DNA of 5,250 nucleotides from Bacteroidales bacterium. Its GTDB lineage: Bacteria > Bacteroidota > Bacteroidia > Bacteroidales > WCHB1-69. Positions 1-5,250 of the stretch are shown here, piece by piece. The translations under genes and the position numbers were made by a program. Within the stretch, counting starts at the first letter, position 1, and each line of letters begins with the position of its first letter. The notes beneath the pieces were generated by a model. The model was not told where the DNA came from. It did not search any database and worked only from the letters and a program-made list of their open reading frames with translations. The stretch spans positions 1 to 5,250 of the forward strand of contig JAQUGA010000125.1 of assembly GCA_028684405.1 (NCBI GenBank). Reading direction: 5' to 3'.

Positions 1-1245
1 AATCAAAGAGAATTTGGTGCAACCAACTTCTATTCACCGCTTTATCCCAATCAATTTGAAGCAAATAATACCGCATTAGCCAGCATAAAAGCCGAAACTA
101 AAACCAAAATTGTCATTTCTCCAAGTATATATTGGAGAACCAACAGCGACCGTTTTGAGCTCATCCGAGGCATGAAAGAGGCTCCTTCATGGTACACAAA
201 GCACAATTATCACCAATCGCAAATGTATGGAGCAAAAATAAATTCTTGGTATCAATCAAAACTCGGAAAATCAACAATTGGAGTCGACTACCGACAAGAA
301 AGCATTTTGAGCACAGTACTTGGAAATGCACTAGCAAAGCCAATTCCCATCAGAAATGAAAATTTGGATTACACAAAATCGTACCATCGGGATTATACAT
401 CTCTTTTTATCGACCATGAATATTACCATCAAAAATTCAATATTTCAGCAGGAGTAATGGCAAATTATAATACCGATTTGAAAACATGGAACTACTTTCC
501 AGGAATGGATGCAACAGTATTATTATTTCCAAAAGTGAGCCTTTTTGCCTCTGCCAATTCATCTATGAGAATGCCCACATTCACAGATTTGTTCTATAAA
601 TCGGCGACCCTTATTGGGAATGAAAATTTAAAACCCGAAAAAGCCATTACTTATGAAACAGGTCTTAAATATATTAATACGGGAATTCAGTTGCAAATTG
701 CACTGTTCGAAAGACAAGGAAAAAACCTCATTGATTGGATTAAATATCCACAAGATTCACTTTGGAGAAGCGAAAACCACACCGCCATTACATTTAGAGG
801 ATTTGAATTTGTTTCAAACCTTAAACCTTCCAAAATCATTGAATCTTTGACATTTATAGATAATATTGGAATTTCATACACCTATTTAGATATTAATAAA
901 AACAGTCAAGGTTTTGAATCCGCTTATGTTTTAGACCAATTAAAACACAAAGTGGCAACTTCCGTAAGCTTCAATATTACCTCCAGGCTACTTCTCTCCT
1001 ATCGATATATTTATCAGGACAGAAATGGACAGTTTTTAAAATACAATATCGCAGATGGCAGCTCAGAACTGACAGATTATGAAGCATTCTCGATTTCCGA
1101 TATTCGACTAATGTGGCAAGAAAAAAAATGGAATGCTTTTGTAGAAGCCAATAATATTTTTGACAAAAAGTATTATGATATAGGAAATATTACTCAAGCG
1201 GGAAGATGGGTTAAAGCTGGAGTTTCGGTGAAGATTGCATGGTAA
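1..1245 (+). CDS. TonB-dependent outer-membrane receptor, BtuB-like (5' partial, C-terminal beta-barrel)
   Basis: This is the C-terminal 414 residues of a TonB-dependent receptor, a 22-stranded outer-membrane barrel that imports scarce ligands such as metal chelates or cobalamin using TonB energy. The frame is open from the first base to the TAA at 1243-1245, so the start, signal peptide and plug domain lie upstream; the ATG at 172 is internal. Visible signatures are an early FGATNFYSPLYPNQFE segment (residues 5-20), alternating aromatic and polar barrel strands, the RMPTFTDLFY and GNENLKPEKAITYETGLKY segments (about residues 190-225) typical of the receptor C-terminal domain, and NNIFDKKYYDIGNITQAGRW near the end (from residue 384). 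The protein ends in Trp, as expected for recognition by the BAM assembly machinery. The resemblance is to the BtuB-like (COG4206) receptors of Bacteroidota; the substrate cannot be read from this part. It converges on the M16 peptidase gene. Confidence 0.93.
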   Translation, partial: NQREFGATNFYSPLYPNQFEANNTALASIKAETKTKIVISPSIYWRTNSDRFELIRGMKEAPSWYTKHNYHQSQMYGAKINSWYQSKLGKSTIGVDYRQESILSTVLGNALAKPIPIRNENLDYTKSYHRDYTSLFIDHEYYHQKFNISAGVMANYNTDLKTWNYFPGMDATVLLFPKVSLFASANSSMRMPTFTDLFYKSATLIGNENLKPEKAITYETGLKYINTGIQLQIALFERQGKNLIDWIKYPQDSLWRSENHTAITFRGFEFVSNLKPSKIIESLTFIDNIGISYTYLDINKNSQGFESAYVLDQLKHKVATSVSFNITSRLLLSYRYIYQDRNGQFLKYNIADGSSELTDYEAFSISDIRLMWQEKKWNAFVEANNIFDKKYYDIGNITQAGRWVKAGVSVKIAW

Positions 1246-1248
1246 GAA

Positions 1249-1298
1249 GAGAAGCCGAGTGGCGGAGAAGCCGAGGATGATGTGATGATGTGATGATT
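1249..1298. repeat. Short GC-rich tandem repeat patch after the receptor stop
   Basis: Two tandem arrays sit side by side, beginning four bases after the receptor stop codon. The first is a 16-bp period: GAGAAGCCGAG at 1249-1259 and again at 1265-1275. The second is an 8-bp period: GATGATGT at 1276-1283 and 1284-1291, followed by a partial GATGATT at 1292-1298. The first array (1249-1276) is about 68% G+C by count, in clear contrast to the AT-rich surroundings. A palindromic TTGCGCAA (1297-1304) follows. I infer a piece of a dispersed intergenic repeat or slippage-generated sequence; copies elsewhere in the genome cannot be seen from here. Confidence 0.5.
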
Positions 1299-1413
1299 GC
1301 GCAAAGCGCGGATGAAAAGAAACTTTTCGAAAAACTAAACTTCACACTAGCTCAACTTATCTCCACTTCGCTGAATGTCCAACAAAACCCAATATCCAAC
1401 ATTCATTCTGAAA

Positions 1414-1454
1414 ATCAAAAAAGCGGCAGAAAAAAATTCCGCCGCTTTTTTGAT
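1414..1454. terminator. Bidirectional rho-independent terminator between convergent genes
   Basis: A perfect 14-bp inverted repeat has arms ATCAAAAAAGCGGC (1414-1427) and GCCGCTTTTTTGAT (1441-1454), with a 13-nt loop. Inside the loop a further GAA/TTC (1429-1431 with 1437-1439) can pair after one mismatch, leaving a 5-nt A loop. The GC core is followed by six T on the plus strand and, by symmetry, on the minus strand, so it can end transcripts from both directions. It lies about 170 nt after the receptor stop and 21 nt beyond the stop codon of the M16 gene, the position expected for a shared terminator. Confidence 0.88.
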
Positions 1455-1475
1455 AATAATATTCTATTCAAGGTA

Positions 1476-4292
1476 CTATTTTTTAGATCTCTTTTCAGGA
1501 TATAGCACTGCTCTAACGCTATGGTCTGTTTTGATAAGTTTTTGAGCAGTTGTTTGAATTTGTTTTGAAGTAACAGCTTTCACTTTTGCTTCAAATTCGT
1601 TTATAGATAGAGGGTCCCCGTTGAATTCACTTTCGGATATTTTACTCAACCAGAAACGATTGGTTTTTAGATCGGTTTCTCTTTTGCGAAGCATTTGCTC
1701 TTTCACTTTATCAAGCGTTTCTTCGTCAATTCCTTTTTTGTTGATTTCGTTCATGATTTTCAGAACCGCTTTGGTAAGTTTATTTGTCATTTTGGGAGAA
1801 CAGCCAAAAAGAACCATTAATGTATAGGAAGAAGTGGGATATTTTGAAAGGGATATTTGAGTTTGGGGAGAATAAACGCCGCTCATTTTTTCACGAATAA
1901 CTTCGATTAGTTTAATAGAAAGAGCTTGTTCATACATTGTCAAATGAAGATTAGTTTCGGGTGTCCACTCGTATTCTCGGCTAAAGAGAATGCCTACCAT
2001 ACTTTTATCTTCGGTTCCTTTTCTAACTTCGATGTCTTTTTTAGTCTCAGGGAATTTATTAAAAACATCTACAAAATCTTCTTTTTTATTGGTGTTTGGT
2101 AAATTACCCAAATACAGTTCAATCATTGGAAGAATTTCATCATTGGCAAAACTACCCACAAAGAAGAAGGTAAAGTCGCCAGCATTGTCAAAACGTTCAT
2201 TATAAATTTCCCATATTTTATCAAAATTTGCTCTGCTAATAAAAGCCTCATTAGGAATAGCCACTTGGCGTGGGTCGCTTTGAGTAGAGGTTTTCATCAA
2301 AGTGTCAATCATCACATACATTGGATTGTTTCCCAGAAGTTTTAGCTGATTTGTCATTTCCGAAACCACGGATTCAAAAGCAGTTTCATCTCGACGAGGA
2401 GCTTCAAAATAGAGATACGTTAACTGAAGTAAAGTTTCAATGTCTTTAACCGTGCTATTTCCATAAAACCCTTCTTTCACTTGGTCGATAAAAGGGGTAA
2501 TGCTAATGTTTTTTCCTTTTAGTTTTTTCGACAATTCAACATTGTCAAACTCACCCAAGCCTGCACGATCGATAACGGTAGTAGATAAAAGCACAGATGG
2601 ATAATCATCTGCATTTGTCAAACTAACACCGCCTCTGGAGTGAGCATACATCAAAATTTCGTCATTTTTAAATTCGGTAGGTTTCAATATTACTTTGATT
2701 CCGTTGGAAAGAGTATATTCGGTAATTCCTAATTCCTTATTTTCGGCTTTTTTTAATGATTTTTTACCCGCAACTAATTCTTTGGTAATAAGAGGTTCGG
2801 GTTTAAAATTGTCAACATAAGGAGCTACTTTATTCAATTCTTTATTATTTAAAATATCAAGAATTTCTTTTTCAGAAGGAATTTTAACGCCTTCTTTTTC
2901 AGGACCAGTTACGATAACGACTTGGTTTTCGGGGGTAATCCATTTGGTTGCCAGGGCATTTACTTCTTCTAACTTGATATCATCCAAAAGACGTTTTGCG
3001 AAATTAAATTCATTTTTAGCACCTGGAATCGGTTCTTGCGTCAAATAATGTTGCACATATTCGGCTGCAAAATTTGCAGATTCATTTTTATCAACTTCGT
3101 TGGCTCTTTTCTCGAAACTGCTTAGTAATTCTTCTTTAGCACGATCAAATTCTGTTTCGAGGAAACCATATTGCAATACTCTTTGATTTTCACGAATTAG
3201 AGTTTCAAACGCTTTATCAATTTGGTTTTCTTTGGCAATTGCAAACGACATATAGGCTTCCATTGTACGAGCAAAAAAGCCATCGTAGCCGGTAGACGCC
3301 ATTACAAATGGACAATCGGCTTTTTGTTGAATTTCATTAAATCTTGAATTCAACATCAAATTAAAAAGAGCCGCCTCTAGGTCATTTTTATAGTCGGCAA
3401 TGGTTTTTGAAACAGTAGCTTTATGTTTGGTTAGGTAAATAACCATATTATTGGTAGCTTCTTTGTCGGTGGTTACCGAAACCAAAGGTTTAACGTTTCC
3501 AGGAATATCATACACTACTTTTTCTCTAGGGTTTTCGCGTTTAGGAATGGGAGCAAAAATTTCTTTTATTTTTGCTTCTGTTTGATCTACATCAATATCA
3601 CCAACAACAATAATAGCTTGCAAATCGGGACGATACCAATCCGCATAAAATGTGCGAAGAGCGTCATGTTTGCAATGTTGAATCACTTCTGTCAATCCAA
3701 TTGGCAAACGGTTGGCATAGCGAGAATTGTTGAAAAGAACAGGGAACCATTTTTTTCTCATTCTGTCATCAGCACCTAATCCCATCCGCCACTCTTCCAT
3801 AATAATACCTCTTTCAGCTTCAATTTCTTTGCCATCGAGAGTCATATAAGCTGCCCAATTTAAAAGAACTTTATATCCATTTTCTACAATTTCCGGTTTG
3901 TCGGAAGGAACGGTTAGCATATAAACTGTTTCATCAAAACTGGTATACGCGTTCAAATCAGCACCAAAACGCATTCCGATGGACTGCAAATAGCTTACTA
4001 ATTTGTTTTTCGGAAAATCTCTGGTTCCATTAAATGCCATATGTTCGTTAAAGTGAGCCAAACCTTGTTGGTGGTCATCTTCTTGCATCGAACCCGCATT
4101 CACAGCCAAACGCATTTCGATTCGTTTTTCGGGACGTTCGTTTTTCTTAATGTAATACGTTAAACCGTTATCCAGTTTTCCGATTCGCACACTGCGATCG
4201 ATGGGGATATCGGCATTTAAATTCATCTGTGCATCAAGCTTTCCAGAAAAAAGAAAAGCCATCATTGCAAGAAATAAAATTGATTTTTTCAT
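1476..4292 (-). CDS. Secreted M16 family zinc metallopeptidase (insulinase/pitrilysin type, PqqL-like double-length)
   Basis: Complete 938-residue peptidase predicted to act in the periplasm on peptides or unfolded proteins. Residues 1-21 (MKKSILFLAMMAFLF, then SGKLDA before Gln22) form a Sec signal peptide with no lipobox Cys. The inverted zinc motif HFNEH is at residues 80-84 (His80, catalytic Glu83, His84); the distal Glu ligand lies in E160-RGIIM-EE167, where the family's E-x6-E pair fits 160/167. The first M16_C domain follows, with YRPDLQAIIVVGDID at about 213. A second homologous half starts near Gly522 (GITEYTLSNGIKVILK), lacks HxxEH, and has the second M16_C features (FTFFFVGSF near 700, YLGNLP, GVYSP at 805-809). 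Length and layout match the roughly 930-residue PqqL-like proteases. The start is secure: an in-frame TAG (4305-4307) lies 12 nt upstream of the ATG. No Shine-Dalgarno is visible. Only 40 nt separate it from dnaX upstream; the native substrate is unknown. Confidence 0.95.
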   Translation of the reverse strand: MKKSILFLAMMAFLFSGKLDAQMNLNADIPIDRSVRIGKLDNGLTYYIKKNERPEKRIEMRLAVNAGSMQEDDHQQGLAHFNEHMAFNGTRDFPKNKLVSYLQSIGMRFGADLNAYTSFDETVYMLTVPSDKPEIVENGYKVLLNWAAYMTLDGKEIEAERGIIMEEWRMGLGADDRMRKKWFPVLFNNSRYANRLPIGLTEVIQHCKHDALRTFYADWYRPDLQAIIVVGDIDVDQTEAKIKEIFAPIPKRENPREKVVYDIPGNVKPLVSVTTDKEATNNMVIYLTKHKATVSKTIADYKNDLEAALFNLMLNSRFNEIQQKADCPFVMASTGYDGFFARTMEAYMSFAIAKENQIDKAFETLIRENQRVLQYGFLETEFDRAKEELLSSFEKRANEVDKNESANFAAEYVQHYLTQEPIPGAKNEFNFAKRLLDDIKLEEVNALATKWITPENQVVIVTGPEKEGVKIPSEKEILDILNNKELNKVAPYVDNFKPEPLITKELVAGKKSLKKAENKELGITEYTLSNGIKVILKPTEFKNDEILMYAHSRGGVSLTNADDYPSVLLSTTVIDRAGLGEFDNVELSKKLKGKNISITPFIDQVKEGFYGNSTVKDIETLLQLTYLYFEAPRRDETAFESVVSEMTNQLKLLGNNPMYVMIDTLMKTSTQSDPRQVAIPNEAFISRANFDKIWEIYNERFDNAGDFTFFFVGSFANDEILPMIELYLGNLPNTNKKEDFVDVFNKFPETKKDIEVRKGTEDKSMVGILFSREYEWTPETNLHLTMYEQALSIKLIEVIREKMSGVYSPQTQISLSKYPTSSYTLMVLFGCSPKMTNKLTKAVLKIMNEINKKGIDEETLDKVKEQMLRKRETDLKTNRFWLSKISESEFNGDPLSINEFEAKVKAVTSKQIQTTAQKLIKTDHSVRAVLYPEKRSKK

Positions 4293-4332
4293 GATTTGTG
4301 ATATCTATTTAATTGATTTTTATTTGATTTAT

Positions 4333-5250
4333 TTAATTTTGGACATCGAGTCCTAAATTTCTTTTCAGCATCAAAACATTTGGATTTTCATCCATTAGGA
4401 ATTGAAACTTCTGACTATCGGTATATAACATTTTATCTTCGGAAGATTCGGTTTCATCAAAAACGCATAAAACTTCCATTTGAAAATCTGAATTTTCGAC
4501 AATAGATCTTAGATTATTTAATATAGTATGTGAAAATTGAATTGTAGCTTGTTGTGCAAAAGTATTATTCAGTGTTACGCTCAATAACTTTTTCTCGGCA
4601 TTGTAATCCAATTTTGCTTGTTTAATCATGGATAAAAATGGCGATTCAATAATGCTCTCACTCACCACTCTTTCCCAGTTATCTTTTAATAAATTTTCGC
4701 AAATTTTGGTGGAAGAATCACTAGAAATTACTTTATTAGCATCTGCATTATTGGTTTGAATATTTTCTCTCATCGCTTTAATTGAGAACATTCCCCCTTT
4801 TATTCCACCAGACATTCCGGCAGGTCTGGTTTCTGAAATAGTGGGAACAGAATTCTGTTTTTCAACTTTTTCTGGTGATTTTTCTTCTGTTTTCAGAACA
4901 GGAGGTATTTTCTCAACAATGGGACGAACAGCCTGTGTGGCTTCGTTATGGCTTCCTTGACGTTCTATCGTATCGCTTCTTCCCATCAAATTGCTTTTAT
5001 TAAACAGTTGTCCCATGCACATCACTGCCAACTCTACGGATAAGCGTTTGTGATTGCTTTCGCGATATTGTGTGTCGCATTTATTGGCAATATCCAACAT
5101 TTTAATGAAAAGCTGAGAAGTGGTAATCCGAGCTTGGTTGGCATATTTTTTCCGAATCACATCGCTCACATCTATTAATTTTACCGTTTCTTCATTCTGA
5201 GCCATAATTAAATTACGGATATGAGCACTCAAGCCCAATATAAAATGTTG
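4333..5250 (-). CDS. dnaX: DNA polymerase III subunit gamma/tau, C-terminal part (5' partial)
   Basis: This is the last 305 residues of DnaX, the clamp-loader ATPase subunit that loads the sliding clamp and bridges the replicative polymerase. The frame stays open to the window edge and ends at TAA (4333-4335); the TTG codon at 5236-5238 is an internal Leu, not a start. The AAA+ ATPase domain (Walker A, zinc module) is off the window. Residues 1-85 (QHFILGLSAHIRNLI, KLIDVSDVIRKKYANQA, then KRLSVELAVMCMGQL) match the helical collar domain III. Residues about 86-185 are a low-complexity Lys/Glu/Ser/Pro linker with a Gly/Met-rich patch (AGMSGGIKGGMFSIK, 144-158). Residues 186-305 form a folded C-terminal domain (NWERVVSES, FQMEVLCVFDE, KFQFLMDENPNVLMLKRNLG) that resembles Bacteroidota DnaX tails rather than E. 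coli tau. The identification rests on the collar and tail, since the ATPase motifs are not visible. Confidence 0.88.
   Translation of the reverse strand, partial: QHFILGLSAHIRNLIMAQNEETVKLIDVSDVIRKKYANQARITTSQLFIKMLDIANKCDTQYRESNHKRLSVELAVMCMGQLFNKSNLMGRSDTIERQGSHNEATQAVRPIVEKIPPVLKTEEKSPEKVEKQNSVPTISETRPAGMSGGIKGGMFSIKAMRENIQTNNADANKVISSDSSTKICENLLKDNWERVVSESIIESPFLSMIKQAKLDYNAEKKLLSVTLNNTFAQQATIQFSHTILNNLRSIVENSDFQMEVLCVFDETESSEDKMLYTDSQKFQFLMDENPNVLMLKRNLGLDVQN

Noticed and set aside
172..174. ATG as the start of the receptor gene
   Set aside because: The same frame is open for 57 codons upstream to the window edge, and those residues (FGATNFYSPLYPNQFE and onward) look like receptor barrel sequence, so the ATG is internal.
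161..881. Short reading frames overlapping the receptor (161-343 minus, 653-850 plus, 687-881 minus)
   Set aside because: All lie inside the receptor coding region in other frames and show no independent protein signature.
1290..1505. 71-codon plus-strand reading frame in the convergent gap
   Set aside because: It starts inside the GATGATGT repeat, runs through the terminator hairpin and into the 3' end of the M16 gene on the other strand, and has no ribosome binding site or recognisable protein features.
1621..3779. Plus-strand reading frames of 65-71 codons opposite the M16 gene (1621-1827, 1990-2205, 3582-3779)
   Set aside because: They lie antisense inside a well-supported long coding region and have hydrophobic, Ser/Leu-rich translations typical of the complement of a Lys/Glu-rich gene.
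4293..4332. Promoter in the dnaX-M16 spacer
   Set aside because: The minus-strand sequence is AT-rich but lacks a TAnnTTTG -7 box with a matching TTTG -33 element, so no promoter can be supported.
4840..4910. Possible programmed -1 frameshift in dnaX, as known in E. coli
   Set aside because: The A-rich linker (GAA AAA GTT, GAA AAA CAG on the minus strand) has no A AAA AAG heptamer in the right phase and no evident downstream stem-loop.
5236..5238. TTG as the start of the minus-strand dnaX frame
   Set aside because: The frame continues to the window edge with QHFI before this codon, which completes the usual collar-domain helix; the codon encodes an internal Leu.

Overview
The window looks like chromosomal DNA from an AT-rich member of the Bacteroidota (Bacteroidetes). 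The pointers are an AT-rich base composition, a BtuB-like TonB-dependent receptor of the style common in that phylum, a roughly 940-residue secreted double-domain M16 metalloprotease, a DnaX whose long C-terminal part looks like Bacteroidota homologues, and the absence of a Shine-Dalgarno sequence before the one start codon that is visible. No rRNA, tRNA, CRISPR array, insertion sequence or phage gene is apparent.

Layout, left to right. (1) Positions 1-1245, plus strand: the C-terminal 414 residues of an outer-membrane TonB-dependent receptor whose 5' end lies outside the window. (2) Positions 1246-1475: a 230-bp gap between convergent genes. It holds a small GC-rich tandem-repeat patch directly after the receptor stop, an AT-rich stretch with no convincing gene, and a strong hairpin that should terminate transcription from both sides. 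(3) Positions 1476-4292, minus strand: a complete 938-residue secreted zinc peptidase of family M16. (4) Positions 4333-5250, minus strand: the C-terminal 305 residues of the DNA polymerase III gamma/tau subunit (DnaX), whose 5' end lies outside the window.

dnaX and the M16 gene run in the same direction with only 40 nt between them and no terminator between, so they may be co-transcribed although their jobs (clamp loading at the replication fork; proteolysis in the periplasm) have no obvious link. The receptor is transcribed towards them and is insulated by the shared terminator. The receptor and the protease both act in the cell envelope, but nothing here shows that they work together.

This is an ordinary housekeeping and envelope region. 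I do not see evidence of an undescribed biological system. The few items worth a second look are the repeat patch after the receptor, the shared terminator, the dnaX-protease adjacency, and the catalytically asymmetric halves of the protease.
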